From Paenibacillus chondroitinus NBRC 15376 (GTDB taxonomy: Bacteria; Bacillota; Bacilli; Paenibacillales; NBRC-103111): DNA of 64,000 nt. Below are positions 17,514-26,548 of the stretch, in pieces. Location: the NCBI RefSeq assembly GCF_004000765.1, contig NZ_BILW01000030.1, positions 1 to 64,000 of the forward strand, given 5' to 3'. The translations under genes were made by a program, and so were the position numbers. The notes beneath the pieces are model-generated. The model had not been told where the DNA came from and ran no database searches. It saw only the letters and a list, made by a program, of their open reading frames with translations. Every line of letters starts with the position of its first letter. The stretch's first letter is position 1.

Positions 17514-18239
17514 TTATGAAGTCCTGTCCGTCAAGGCGGCAATCCTCTCATTCATATTGCCACGTAATCGCCCGCCATGATAGCAGATGACAGTTTCAAT
17601 ATCATACATGTTGAGCTTCTTCAATGATTGAAGTGCAGTTCTCGAATCCGGTGTTAAGGCTTTAATTGGGCCTTTGAGTTCTCCATTTTCAATTACCATA
17701 GCATCTCCCGCAATTAACGTCTTGGTGCGCTGATGATAGAAACAGACATGTCCAGGTGTATGGCCAGGCGTGTGAATCACTTTGATCCCGCCAGCAAATG
17801 GCAGTGTTTCGCCGTCTACCAATGTACGATTAACATTTGCACTCGTGGGCTTAACGAAAGCTGCTTCAAAATCGCTTTGTATCTTTTTCGGAAGTGTAGC
17901 CAACAGACCGAAGAGTCTTTCCAATGGTATTTTTAGCATCGGCTGTTTCCCATTAATAACTGCCTTATCCTTTTCATGAGCATACACAAGAAGCCCCGGA
18001 TTATCTGCTATAAAGGTTGGAAGGCCCCCGATATGATCAATATCTTGATGGGTTAAAAGGATGGAGCTAAGGCGTTGTTTAATGCCCGCTCGCTGAATAA
18101 GCTCCAAAATTGCTGGGGCAGAGCCAGGCATCCCTGTGTCAATTAGTATCGACTCCTGTTTGTCGAATATAACAGTCGGGCAGATCGTCATCATCCCCCA
18201 ATTTAGCTCCAACATTTCAATACTATCTGCAATCCGCAT
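17514..18239 (-). CDS. MBL-fold metallo-hydrolase
   Basis: A 241-aa metallo-beta-lactamase fold protein. The metal motif is THQDIDHIGG (HxxxDH type, with Q-D in place of the usual x-H, so the first site is modified), followed by HTPGHTPGHVCFY, AGDAMV and a late CYHGG histidine. Related YflN-like hydrolases cleave thioesters, lactones or related substrates. It is divergent from the TetR regulator at 18,389, which probably controls it. Confidence 0.87.
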   Translation of the reverse strand: MRIADSIEMLELNWGMMTICPTVIFDKQESILIDTGMPGSAPAILELIQRAGIKQRLSSILLTHQDIDHIGGLPTFIADNPGLLVYAHEKDKAVINGKQPMLKIPLERLFGLLATLPKKIQSDFEAAFVKPTSANVNRTLVDGETLPFAGGIKVIHTPGHTPGHVCFYHQRTKTLIAGDAMVIENGELKGPIKALTPDSRTALQSLKKLNMYDIETVICYHGGRLRGNMNERIAALTDRTS

Positions 18240-18388
18240 CTTTCAGCCTCCATTAGGTATGGTATATTAAAGTAACAGATGTTGCCTTAATGAGAAATAT
18301 ACAACCATCGAATGAATGGAAACAACCAACAATCGTTGCAGGAATGTTGCTATAGCGATAAAGCAGATAAATTGTCGGGGAAGGTATG

Positions 18389-18964
18389 ATGAAAATGGGG
18401 ACAAAAGTATTGAACGTACGAAATACACAAACAAAACAGTCACTAATCAACGCATTTTTGCAGTTAGTTTCTGAAAAGGATTTTGAAAAAATAAGAATAG
18501 CGGATATTTCCCAAAGAGCTCACGTGAATCGGGCTACTTTTTATGCTCATTTTAATGATAAATACGAGTTATTGGACTACATGATTGGAGACTCCGCTTC
18601 TGCTGCTATTGTGGAATTTACTTCAGGAACTGTGAAATTCGATCAGGATAGTATTGTTCAGCTCGTCTTAGGAGCATGTTATTTTTATCAACAACCGAAA
18701 ATGAAATGTCGCAGCAGCTATATAGGTTTAGTCGTACCACAACTGAAAGAGAAAATGATAAATGAGTTGAAGATCTATTTGATGAAAAGCTTGGAAAATA
18801 TGCAAACAGAAATTGAAAGGAATTTTTATGTGCCTATATTTGCAAACATCATTAATGAAGGTGCACTTCAATGGGCTTCTGGCAAAGTTACAATGAACCA
18901 AGAGGAGATAGCGAGGAAAGTCTCATTATTAGTAATAGGAGGATATCAGCTTTCCGTGGAATGA
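18389..18964 (+). CDS. TetR/AcrR-family regulator
   Basis: About 191 aa. The N-terminal HTH is clear (QSLINAFLQLVSEKDFEKIR, then IADISQRAHVNRATFYAHFN with DKYELL). The C-terminal domain resembles the DhaS/TetR_C_7-like group. Three in-frame ATGs lie at 18386, 18389 and 18395 behind GGGGAAGG; 18389 and 18395 have better spacing than 18386. It is divergent from the MBL-fold hydrolase and likely represses it and itself. Confidence 0.88.
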   Translation: MKMGTKVLNVRNTQTKQSLINAFLQLVSEKDFEKIRIADISQRAHVNRATFYAHFNDKYELLDYMIGDSASAAIVEFTSGTVKFDQDSIVQLVLGACYFYQQPKMKCRSSYIGLVVPQLKEKMINELKIYLMKSLENMQTEIERNFYVPIFANIINEGALQWASGKVTMNQEEIARKVSLLVIGGYQLSVE

Positions 18965-18993
18965 ATGAATGGTATAAATAAGTTTAAAATGAG

Positions 18994-19032
18994 AAAAACA
19001 CCGGTAACCTTAAGCAGGTGACCGGTGTTTTC
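18994..19032. terminator. Bidirectional terminator
   Basis: AAAACACCGGTAACCT pairs with AGGTGACCGGTGTTTT (one mismatch) around TAAGC, with A and T runs at the ends. It lies between the convergent TetR and VOC genes. Confidence 0.88.
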
Positions 19033-19034
19033 TA

Positions 19035-19436
19035 TTAGCGTTTAGGCATTTTGCTCTCATCCATGTACAACAGGTTCCAGCGGTGACCGTCCAAGTCGGC
19101 AAAACCTGCACCGTACATCCAACCGTCCGTTTCACTCGGCTTGCCAAAGATGCTTCCTCCGGCAAACTCTACTTTTTGAATAAAGGTATCTACTTCTTCT
19201 CTGCTCTTAGTGCCAATTGAAAATATGACTTCTGCGCTATGGGAAGTATCTGCGATTTTTGAACCTGTAAATTTCTCAAACACCGTATCCGGGAACAGCA
19301 AAATCGTTGTTTGGCCTATGGCAAGCTTGGCTCTCTCGTTACCCATACTCACAGCTTGGAATCCAATCTCATTAAAAAAGGCGGTTGACCTCTCAACATC
19401 TTTGACCGGCAAGTTAATCCAAATCTCTTGTGACAT
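19035..19436 (-). CDS. VOC-family protein (PhnB/YaeR-like)
   Basis: 133 aa. IWINLPVKDVERSTAFFNEI opens the first VOC module, and the C-terminal GAGFADLDGHRWNLLYMDES gives the usual D-x-DGH-W signature. AGGAGG lies 8 nt before the ATG. This group is annotated as glyoxalase/lactoylglutathione-lyase-like with unknown substrate. It probably has its own promoter; the MFS gene upstream runs in the same direction 78 nt away, so co-transcription is possible. Confidence 0.85.
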   Translation of the reverse strand: MSQEIWINLPVKDVERSTAFFNEIGFQAVSMGNERAKLAIGQTTILLFPDTVFEKFTGSKIADTSHSAEVIFSIGTKSREEVDTFIQKVEFAGGSIFGKPSETDGWMYGAGFADLDGHRWNLLYMDESKMPKR

Positions 19437-19513
19437 GGCTATAGCCTCCTGGAATATATTTTCAACTAGCTCAACTATACTCTATTTCAGGCCGCAGAAG
19501 CGAATTGCATCAT

Positions 19514-20734
19514 TTACGACTGCTCGGATAAGGTTCGCATTTTTCGAAGTGATGGGAAGAGATACATCCAGAGCCCAGCGATTGCAAGCGTACCAAGACC
19601 ACCGACGAATACCGCAGGAACCGCTCCAATAAAACCGGCTAAAGTCCCAGACTCAAACTCTCCCAACTGATTAGAAGTACCGATAAAAAGGGAGTTAACG
19701 GCATTGACCCGCCCCCGCATTTCATCTGGAGTTTGCAGTTGTACGAGAGATGACCGAATGATGACGCTAATCACATCTGAAGCACCAATGAAGAATAATG
19801 CTACCAGGGAAATGAATAAATGGCTCGAAACGGCGAAAAGCATAGTCGCTAATCCGAAGACGGCGAGGGCTGCAAACAGAATGTAGCCAACTGCTTTTTT
19901 CAGTGGATAATAGACCAAGACAATTGACATTAACAAGGCACCGATGGCTGGTGCGGTCCTCATTAAACCTAGTCCCCATGGTCCTGTATGAAGAATATCC
20001 TGTGAAAAAATTGGCAATAAAGCGGTTGCACCACCCAACAGTACAGCAAAAAGATCAAGTGATATCGTCCCAAGGATGATCGGTTGGCGGTAAACGAACA
20101 TGATGCCAGAGAAGAGGGAACGTAGAGACACCGGCTCAGATTTGCGCACAATAGGCGTTGAACGGATGAAGAAGGTTAGGATGCCCGCGGTTAAAAGAGC
20201 GAGCGAGGCAGCTGTATAAACAAAAGATGAGCCTGCCCAATATAGTAATCCCCCCATGGAAGGTCCAAGTATCTGCGATAATTGTCCGACCGAGGTGTTC
20301 CACGATATCGCTTGTTGAAGGAATTCCTTTGGTACCAATTGAGGCAGCAAAGCTGAAGAGGAAGGACCTTCGAATGCTCGGCATGCTCCTAAAATGGCCG
20401 CCATTACTAGGATATGATTCTGACCTAACGAATTTGTAAGACTACCTAATAAAAGCAATAAGGCGATAACGCCCTCTACGATTTGGCAGAGAAAGACGAT
20501 ATATCGCCGATCATAGCGGTCTGCGAAATGCCCAACGACCAAGGTCAGCAGAACCATGGGTAGAAATTGGGCTAGTCCAACAAGACCGAGACTGAAGGCA
20601 TCATGGGTCAACTCATACATTTGCCAACCGATCGCTACAGAAAGCATCTGGAAGGCAATTGAGGATAACATTCGAGATACCCAATAGTTCTTATAATAGG
20701 GGATTTGTTGAATTGAACTGCTTGATGAAGCCAA
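19514..20734 (-). CDS. MFS exporter (MFS_3, EntS-like)
   Basis: 406 aa with about 12 hydrophobic segments. GHFADRYDRRYI is motif A, and the sequence VGLAQFLPMVLL, then SRMLSSIAFQMLSVAIGWQM near the N-terminus, is typical of the enterobactin-exporter-like MFS_3 group. The only in-frame start with a reasonable ribosome site is TTG 20734 (AAAGGA 12 nt upstream); no ATG is available. The substrate is unknown. Confidence 0.85.
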   Translation of the reverse strand: MASSSSSIQQIPYYKNYWVSRMLSSIAFQMLSVAIGWQMYELTHDAFSLGLVGLAQFLPMVLLTLVVGHFADRYDRRYIVFLCQIVEGVIALLLLLGSLTNSLGQNHILVMAAILGACRAFEGPSSSALLPQLVPKEFLQQAISWNTSVGQLSQILGPSMGGLLYWAGSSFVYTAASLALLTAGILTFFIRSTPIVRKSEPVSLRSLFSGIMFVYRQPIILGTISLDLFAVLLGGATALLPIFSQDILHTGPWGLGLMRTAPAIGALLMSIVLVYYPLKKAVGYILFAALAVFGLATMLFAVSSHLFISLVALFFIGASDVISVIIRSSLVQLQTPDEMRGRVNAVNSLFIGTSNQLGEFESGTLAGFIGAVPAVFVGGLGTLAIAGLWMYLFPSLRKMRTLSEQS

Positions 20735-20886
20735 TTGTATGACACATCCTTTCGTCTAATAACTCATAAATTGTATTATATGCCTTACTCAAAAAAGAAG
20801 TCTATAGCCATATTGTTTTGTTAACGGCGTATCCGAAAGGGTGATTACTTATGAGAGCAGGGGAAGTCCGCAAATCCAATAATGAA

Positions 20887-20999
20887 TTGACAGCAGTTGT
20901 GTCTTAAGTTAAGATTAGAATGAACATTCGATCTAACGGAGAACGTAGGTGGTTATGAGGCCTCCCATTGCCTTTTCATTTATAGATTGAACGTTCGAT
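20887..20999 (+). promoter_or_regulatory. Strong promoter with two operator-like copies, before the SDR at 21066
   Basis: TTGACA (20887-20892), a 17-bp spacer and TAAGAT (20910-20915) form a near-consensus promoter. TGAACATTCGAT (20921-20932) sits on the expected transcription start, and TGAACGTTCGAT (20988-20999) repeats it with one change 67 bp downstream in the leader. The core GAACGTTC is palindromic. This fits repression by a dimeric regulator such as a TetR- or MarR-type protein, but no regulator gene is adjacent. The rest of the 331-nt gap before the SDR shows nothing coding that I can support. Confidence 0.6.
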
Positions 21000-21065
21000 A
21001 GAAAATTGGTCATCAATGACTGAAAAAAATCATTTGTACAAATAATATTTGGAGGAGATTCAATT

Positions 21066-21887
21066 ATGAATAAGAAGACTATTTTTATTACAGGAACAAG
21101 CTCAGGACTGGGAAAACTGACGGCGATTCATTTTGCGAAGCTTGGTTGGAATGTGGCCGCGACGATGCGCACGCCAGAGAAGGAAACAGAGCTTACCGCA
21201 TACGATAATATTAAAATCTTTAAGCTGGACGTTACGAATGTGGACCAAGTCAATTCTGCAGTTAACGATGCGATAGCAACCTTCGGGAAAATCGACGTTG
21301 TAGTTAACAATGCGGGGATGGGGTCTTATGGGGCGCTTGAATTAGCCGAAGAGAGCACCATCGATTGGCAGTTTGCGGTGAATGTTCGCGGCCCGATTAA
21401 TGTGATTCGTAAATTCCTGCCGCATTTCAGAGAGGTTGGCGGCGGGATGTTTATCAATATAAGTTCTTTCATGGGTGTAACCACAGCAGTACCGTTAGGT
21501 TCCCTGTACAACATGTCCAAGTTTGCTTTGGAAGGTTTGACGGAAGGTCTTTATTACGAGCTTAAGCAGCTTAACATTGAACTTCGTCTTATCGAGCAAG
21601 GCGGTTCCAAGGGTAATAATTTCGTCCATAGCGTCATCTGGAATAAAAATGAGAACATCAAAGCCTACAATGATTTAGAAAATAAAGTAGGCCATATGAT
21701 GGCAAGTACGCCTGAAGATCAACTCGATGATCCGCAAACGATTGTTGATGCTATTGCTGCTCAAGCAACCGGGGAAAGCAATCAATTCCGTACGCTCGTT
21801 GGTGAAGCAGGAAAAGGTTTGATGGCCCTTCGTAGCTCGGTTCCGATCGAGCAATATCTGGAGACGATTGCGTCGAACTATAAATAA
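21066..21887 (+). CDS. Short-chain dehydrogenase
   Basis: 273 aa with TGTSSGLG (residues 9-16), VNNAGMGSYG at about 80-90 and catalytic YNMSK (about 150-154). This is the SDR branch with a longer C-terminus seen in many Bacillota redox proteins. GGAGGAG lies 9 nt before the ATG. It is monocistronic, with a strong operator-bearing promoter and a good terminator, so it is probably an inducible single-gene response. The substrate is unknown. Confidence 0.88.
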   Translation: MNKKTIFITGTSSGLGKLTAIHFAKLGWNVAATMRTPEKETELTAYDNIKIFKLDVTNVDQVNSAVNDAIATFGKIDVVVNNAGMGSYGALELAEESTIDWQFAVNVRGPINVIRKFLPHFREVGGGMFINISSFMGVTTAVPLGSLYNMSKFALEGLTEGLYYELKQLNIELRLIEQGGSKGNNFVHSVIWNKNENIKAYNDLENKVGHMMASTPEDQLDDPQTIVDAIAAQATGESNQFRTLVGEAGKGLMALRSSVPIEQYLETIASNYK

Positions 21888-21915
21888 GTCGAAATTTAAA
21901 TATTAATTAAAAAAG

Positions 21916-21957
21916 TAAGGTTCTTGTCAAAAGCTAAATGACAAGAACCTTATCTTA
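21916..21957 (+). terminator. Rho-independent terminator
   Basis: A perfect 13-bp stem TAAGGTTCTTGTC/GACAAGAACCTTA with an 11-nt loop, followed by TCTTATTTT, 28 nt after the SDR stop. Confidence 0.88.
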
Positions 21958-22071
21958 TTTTCGGCGATTGAAGTAGCTCTCTTTTTTTGTATGGGAAATT
22001 GTGGATCAACAGATCTTGAAATGATAAATTTAATATACTCATAGACGAAACTAACAGAAAGGAGTACAACC

Positions 22072-22419
22072 ATGTTTGTATCTTTCAATCTAGTGATCCG
22101 ATTCTTACTGGAGCTGTTCCTTCTCGGTTCTTTGGGTGTCTGGGGATATCATCTTGGTGGTGGAACTTTTGCGAGATTCATCCTTACAGGTGGGCTTCCA
22201 TTAGCAGCCGCAATCATATGGGGACTATTTATTTCTCCAAAAGCCAGGTTCTCTCTACCAACACCCTTAGTTGTCTTCATCGAATTTTTGCTTGTCGGAG
22301 CAGCAGCTTACGGATTAATTTGGTCAGGCTATTTTATAACCTCCGTAATCTACGTAGTGGCTCATATTGGAAATCGACTTCTGCTCGGCATTTTCTTACA
22401 TAAGAGAAAGGAAGAGTAA
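22072..22419 (+). CDS. YrdB-type membrane protein (DUF2568)
   Basis: 115 aa with four hydrophobic helices (about residues 5-27, 33-53, 63-83 and 86-108). The sequence FNLVIRFLLELFLLGSLGVW, then WGLFISPKARFSLP and the HIGNRLLL end, matches the DUF2568/YrdB family, whose function is unknown. GAAAGGAG lies before the ATG. The GNAT gene starts 3 nt after its stop, so the two form an operon. Confidence 0.78.
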   Translation: MFVSFNLVIRFLLELFLLGSLGVWGYHLGGGTFARFILTGGLPLAAAIIWGLFISPKARFSLPTPLVVFIEFLLVGAAAYGLIWSGYFITSVIYVVAHIGNRLLLGIFLHKRKEE

Positions 22420-22421
22420 CG

Positions 22422-23162
22422 ATGATTATGACCCAAAAAGAAATGATGTTCATCGTACAATCACAGCTTGCCATTGATTTAAATTGCTCAATCGATGACC
22501 TGAACGGTGAGAAGGACAGCATTATTTTTGTAGAAGCCAAAGAAAATCCTGGACGCAGGCCGTTTCCGAGGAAAGCACGTTATTTCGAAATCCTATCAAT
22601 GGGAAAGTCAATTGTAGTATCAGCTACACCGGAACGGTTGCTCATTGCCAAAGAACAGATGCAGGGCAAAAGCAGGGATGCCGTATTTTCCTTACCGTTT
22701 ATCAGAGGTTTGTACTTGCATTTTCTGCCTGATGTAAAAAGAATAAAGCTTATATCACCCCCTGATTTTTTTTCATTTGAAATGATGAAGAGAGAAGAAG
22801 TGGTCCGTTTATTTAATGCTACAAGATTCAATGAAGCTATCATATATGATTCGAATCTTCCCTGGCAGACTGATCTAGCTATGCTTGCAAAAAAAGATGG
22901 GGAAATTGTCGGCGTGGCAGGGGCAAGTAAAACCTGTTCAAAACTATGGCAAATTGGCATAGAGGTATTACCCGATTATCGTAATTTGGGATTGGCTAGT
23001 TATCTTGTAAACAGATTGACTTTTGAAATATTGGAACGGGGAGAGATACCAAGTTATGACGTCATAAGCAGTAATATCGCTTCCCAGAGAGTAGCTTATC
23101 GATTAGGCTATTTTCCCGCGTGGGTGTCTGATTGGCGATGCAATTTTGAAGGACTTGAATAG
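22422..23162 (+). CDS. GNAT-family N-acetyltransferase
   Basis: 246 aa. The C-terminal half carries a GNAT domain: DGEIVGVAGASKTCSKLWQI, then VLPDYRNLGLASYLV, the R-x-x-G-x-A pyrophosphate loop for acetyl-CoA. The end SNIASQRVAYRLGYFPAW is the usual last-helix signature. The N-terminal 110 residues are an extra domain seen in related Bacillota acetyltransferases. GGAAGAG lies 5 nt before the ATG. The acceptor is unknown. Confidence 0.85.
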   Translation: MIMTQKEMMFIVQSQLAIDLNCSIDDLNGEKDSIIFVEAKENPGRRPFPRKARYFEILSMGKSIVVSATPERLLIAKEQMQGKSRDAVFSLPFIRGLYLHFLPDVKRIKLISPPDFFSFEMMKREEVVRLFNATRFNEAIIYDSNLPWQTDLAMLAKKDGEIVGVAGASKTCSKLWQIGIEVLPDYRNLGLASYLVNRLTFEILERGEIPSYDVISSNIASQRVAYRLGYFPAWVSDWRCNFEGLE

Positions 23163-23208
23163 GAGAACGCTAGTTCAATATACAGTCAACTCTTTTATAC
23201 GTAACCTG

Positions 23209-23299
23209 TTAGTTAACTAATAAACTTATTGTTGACAATATGCTGGCAATTTAGCATAATGTGACCAATGGTTCTTTTATATATTATTTAGTTAATTAA
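23209..23299 (+). promoter_or_regulatory. Promoter flanked by paired operator-like palindromes, before the GH2 gene
   Basis: TTGACA (23232-23237), a 17-bp spacer and CATAAT (23255-23260) form a good sigma-A promoter. A perfect 12-bp palindrome TTAGTTAACTAA (23209-23220) lies upstream of the -35, and a near copy TTAGTTAATTAA (23288-23299) lies about 28 nt beyond the -10. Paired sites flanking a promoter suggest a looping or double-site repressor for the start of the carbohydrate locus. Confidence 0.6.
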
Positions 23300-23329
23300 A
23301 AAGTTAATCTAAAGGAGAGTTGCCAGAAA

Positions 23330-25093
23330 ATGACCAGCACGCATAAGTATGTTAAAAATTACCCGCGCCCACAATGGATTCGCGATGAATGGCAATTGTT
23401 GAATGGAGAGTGGAGCTTCCGCTTTGATGATTCGTACGAAGGAGAACGTAACAATTGGTACAGCGATCTCCATGCGGATCGGACCATTCAAGTTCCTTTT
23501 ACATATGAGACTAAGGCAAGCGGAATCGGCGAGGAGAAGTTCCATCCGTGCGTTTGGTACGAACGGATCGTATCAATTCCGGAAGAAACGAAAGATAAGC
23601 GGGTAATGCTACATTTTCAAGCCGTGGACTATTTAACTAAGCTGTGGGTGAATGGGGTTTATATCGGCTCGCATGAGGGTGGATATTCCGCGTTTTCATT
23701 TGATATTACGGATGCTGTGGAGCAAGGCAGTAATAACCGCATTTCCGTCCGGGTTGAGGATGGAAACAGTACGATGCAGCCGCGCGGCAAGCAGCGTTGG
23801 ACTGACAAGAACTATGGCTGCTGGTATGTGCAGACGACAGGCATCTGGCAGTCTGTATGGCTGGAATACGTCGATACTTGCTATGTAAGCCATGCGAAAA
23901 TTACGCCGAAGCTGGAGGAAGCATCTGTTTCGTTCGAATATGAGCTGGGAAGCACCGTTCGAGCTTTCGAAGGATTGTCGCTCCAGACGATTATTCGTTA
24001 CGATGGCAAGCTGATTCGCTCGACCGAAACGAATGTAGATAGGAAGTTCGTGAAGGTGGATCTAAGCGTCATGAACGATGTCGGTGAATGGAAGGTCTAC
24101 GCGTGGCATCCGAATCATCCGAATTTGTACGATGTGGAAGTTGTTCTGAAGAAGGATGGCCAGGCGGTTGACACGGTCTATACCTATTTCGGCATGCGCC
24201 GCATTCAGATTAAGGGGAATAAGGTACTACTTAATAATCATCCGTATTATCAACGTTTGCTGCTCGATCAAGGGTATTGGGAAGATACTCATTTGACACC
24301 ACCATCTGAAGAAGCTCTTATTGAAGATATCGAGAAAACATTAGCCCTCGGATTTAACGGTGTTCGTAAGCATCAGAAGCTGGAAGATCCCAGGTTCTTG
24401 TACTGGGCGGACCGCAAAGGGCTTTTGGTATGGTCAGAATTCGGATCCACGTATGAGTTTGGAGATGATGCGGTACATCGGTTCACGAAGGAATGGATCG
24501 AAGTTGTGCGCCAGCATTACAATCATCCGAGCATTGTCATATGGGTTCCGTTCAATGAATCGTGGGGAGTTTCAAGCATTTCTACGGACCGGAAGCAGCA
24601 ACAATTTACTGAATCGATCTATCATTTGACCAAATCGTATGACCAAATGCGACCTGTTATTGTGAATGACGGTTGGGAGCACACGGTTTCGGATATTATA
24701 ACGCTGCATGACTACGAGGAACTAGGTTCAGTATTCGAAGCTCGATATAAAGATCAAGAAGTACTGCTTAGCAATAAAGTACCGCATGACAAACATCGAT
24801 ATCCTTTTGCTAACGGTTACAGTTATAAGGGGCAGCCGGTGATTATCAGTGAATATGGCGGCATCGCGTTTAAAAGCGAGGAAGGTTGGGGCTACGGCAA
24901 TCAAGTCAAGAATGAAGAAGAGTTTCTGGCGCGTTATGAAAGTATTACTCAGGCTATCAAAAACTTGGATTATGTTAGCGGCTTCTGTTACACGCAGCTG
25001 ACCGATGTGCAGCAAGAGGTGAATGGGTTATTAACGATTCAGCGTGAACCGAAAATTGAGATGGAGAAAATCAAAAAAATCAACTTGAAATAG
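23330..25093 (+). CDS. Glycoside hydrolase family 2 (beta-galactosidase/glucuronidase type)
   Basis: 587 aa. It has an N-terminal jelly-roll sugar-binding domain (about 10-180, with WLNG-type LWVNGVYIGSHEGGYSAF), an immunoglobulin-like domain (about 185-275) and a TIM barrel (about 280-587). The acid/base is Glu410 in WVPFNESWG and the nucleophile Glu508 in ISEYGG, both intact. There is no signal peptide, so it should act in the cytoplasm on imported oligosaccharides. The specificity cannot be read. AAAGGAGAG precedes the ATG. It opens the locus and has its own terminator. Confidence 0.92.
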   Translation: MTSTHKYVKNYPRPQWIRDEWQLLNGEWSFRFDDSYEGERNNWYSDLHADRTIQVPFTYETKASGIGEEKFHPCVWYERIVSIPEETKDKRVMLHFQAVDYLTKLWVNGVYIGSHEGGYSAFSFDITDAVEQGSNNRISVRVEDGNSTMQPRGKQRWTDKNYGCWYVQTTGIWQSVWLEYVDTCYVSHAKITPKLEEASVSFEYELGSTVRAFEGLSLQTIIRYDGKLIRSTETNVDRKFVKVDLSVMNDVGEWKVYAWHPNHPNLYDVEVVLKKDGQAVDTVYTYFGMRRIQIKGNKVLLNNHPYYQRLLLDQGYWEDTHLTPPSEEALIEDIEKTLALGFNGVRKHQKLEDPRFLYWADRKGLLVWSEFGSTYEFGDDAVHRFTKEWIEVVRQHYNHPSIVIWVPFNESWGVSSISTDRKQQQFTESIYHLTKSYDQMRPVIVNDGWEHTVSDIITLHDYEELGSVFEARYKDQEVLLSNKVPHDKHRYPFANGYSYKGQPVIISEYGGIAFKSEEGWGYGNQVKNEEEFLARYESITQAIKNLDYVSGFCYTQLTDVQQEVNGLLTIQREPKIEMEKIKKINLK

Positions 25094-25112
25094 GAGTTAT
25101 TGTAGTATCCTG

Positions 25113-25152
25113 AAGAAGACCTGCTACGTTTTGTAAGCAGGCTTCTTTTTTT
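25113..25152 (+). terminator. Terminator after the GH2 gene
   Basis: GAAG-A-CCTGCT and AGCAGG-CTTC pair around an ACGTTTTGTA loop region, followed by TTTTTTTATTT. Confidence 0.75.
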
Positions 25153-25180
25153 ATTTCCCAAGGATGATTCCAATTAACTA

Positions 25181-25208
25181 TTGACAATACAGTTCAATTT
25201 GATAAACT
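25181..25208 (+). promoter_or_regulatory. Sigma-A-type promoter for the enolase-superfamily gene
   Basis: TTGACA (25181-25186), a 16-bp spacer and TAAACT (25203-25208), 49 nt before the ATG. The hexamer GTTCAA occurs at 25192 and again at 25211 around the -10. Confidence 0.5.
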
Positions 25209-25257
25209 TGGTTCAAAATGACGAACAAATTCGATGGATAAACGGAGGCGCTTTCAT

Positions 25258-26490
25258 ATGAGATTAGATGCTGAATCCACCATTCAGGAAGTCAGAATCA
25301 TCGAAATAGCCGATCATAACCTGCAAAATGAGCATAGGTACGTGGAAATTGTTTGCTATGGAGGATTAACGGGCCATGCCGGGCCGTTGGACGGGCAATA
25401 TCAGTTTCTTGCTGTCAAAAATCGGCTTCATGTGTTTAACAAATTTCTTGCGAAACGCGATATTTTTGATCCGGAAATTGAGTTTGCATCCCTATGGGAG
25501 GCTGTCTATCCCGAACATCCACTTTCATCGTATGAGCATGGGAAAGATCCGTTAAACGGTGACAATATTTGGCGTTCGCACCGTACGTCCAGGCATTCTG
25601 CAACAGGAGAAATCATTACGGCCTTCAGCGCAATCGATATTGCCATTTGGGATTTGCGGGGTAAGGCGAGCGCCAAACCTGTACATCAGCTGCTGCAGGG
25701 AGGACGCACCGAACTTGAGGCTTATGTCAGCTGCATGGGCAGCAAGACACCGCAAGAAGCGGTCGAAAAAGCGACCAATTGGTATGACAAAGGTTTCAAA
25801 CGTCATAAATGCTTCCTTCCCCAAAGACCAGTAGAAGCTGCAGGAGTCAAGAACAATCTTTACATTATGGAAGCGCTTCATCAAACGTTGCCGCAGGATG
25901 CGCAGGTGATGTATGACTTGAGCCGTTTAAGCGATCAACTGGACGATCCATCCACCAGGAGCCAAAGGCTGACTTGGGTTAATGAGATGGTCAAAGAAAT
26001 GCAGAACTACCGCCCGGTTTGGATCGAAGAGCCTGTTTCTCCGGATGACATTGAGGGATACATGATGATCAAACAAAACAATCCTTCGGCGGTGTTGGCT
26101 GGCGGGGAGCATCTTTATACCAGGTGGAGCTTGAAACCATATCTGGATAAAGGACTGCTGGATTATGTGCAATGTGATCCGGAATGGTGCGGCGGCATCT
26201 CCGAAGCAATCGCGATCTGCAAGATGGTTGAAGCCTCTTACCCGAATGTCCGTGTAGTACCGCACGGTCATATGATTTTGGCAGCGTCGCAAATTGTAGC
26301 AGCCCAGTCTGAAGCCTTATCTCCGTTTACCGAATATTTGTATCAGGTCATTCCCGATCGAAATCGTTATTTTACCTATGCACCGGAACCGGTGAACGGG
26401 ATTTTGACTGTGCCGCAAGATTCCGGAGTAGGGCCGGCGCTTGACGATTCTAAATATCATCTCATTCGAATCTATAAGGATGAAGAATAA
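25258..26490 (+). CDS. Mandelate racemase/muconate lactonizing enzyme family, probable sugar-acid dehydratase
   Basis: 410 aa from ATG 25258 (GGAGG 9 nt upstream; an in-frame ATG at 25234 overlaps the ribosome site). Enolase-superfamily metal ligands are visible: Asp in MYDLSRL, Glu in WIEEPVSP and Glu in AGGEHLYTRW. The basic residues RHK lie in the first catalytic segment, and His in VVPHGHM. The family abstracts a proton alpha to a carboxylate; bacterial sugar-locus members mostly dehydrate aldonic or uronic acids to 2-keto-3-deoxy acids. Together with the lactonase and SDR downstream this points to an oxidative sugar pathway. Confidence 0.85.
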   Translation: MRLDAESTIQEVRIIEIADHNLQNEHRYVEIVCYGGLTGHAGPLDGQYQFLAVKNRLHVFNKFLAKRDIFDPEIEFASLWEAVYPEHPLSSYEHGKDPLNGDNIWRSHRTSRHSATGEIITAFSAIDIAIWDLRGKASAKPVHQLLQGGRTELEAYVSCMGSKTPQEAVEKATNWYDKGFKRHKCFLPQRPVEAAGVKNNLYIMEALHQTLPQDAQVMYDLSRLSDQLDDPSTRSQRLTWVNEMVKEMQNYRPVWIEEPVSPDDIEGYMMIKQNNPSAVLAGGEHLYTRWSLKPYLDKGLLDYVQCDPEWCGGISEAIAICKMVEASYPNVRVVPHGHMILAASQIVAAQSEALSPFTEYLYQVIPDRNRYFTYAPEPVNGILTVPQDSGVGPALDDSKYHLIRIYKDEE

Positions 26491-26548
26491 AGCAGCGGTC
26501 GATAAAGTTGTACGTACCATTTTTAGTAATGGAAGGGAGTTTATGACC

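Noticed and set aside
20851-20907. 18-codon frame in the leader before the SDR at 21,066
   Set aside because: It overlaps the promoter and has no ribosome site.
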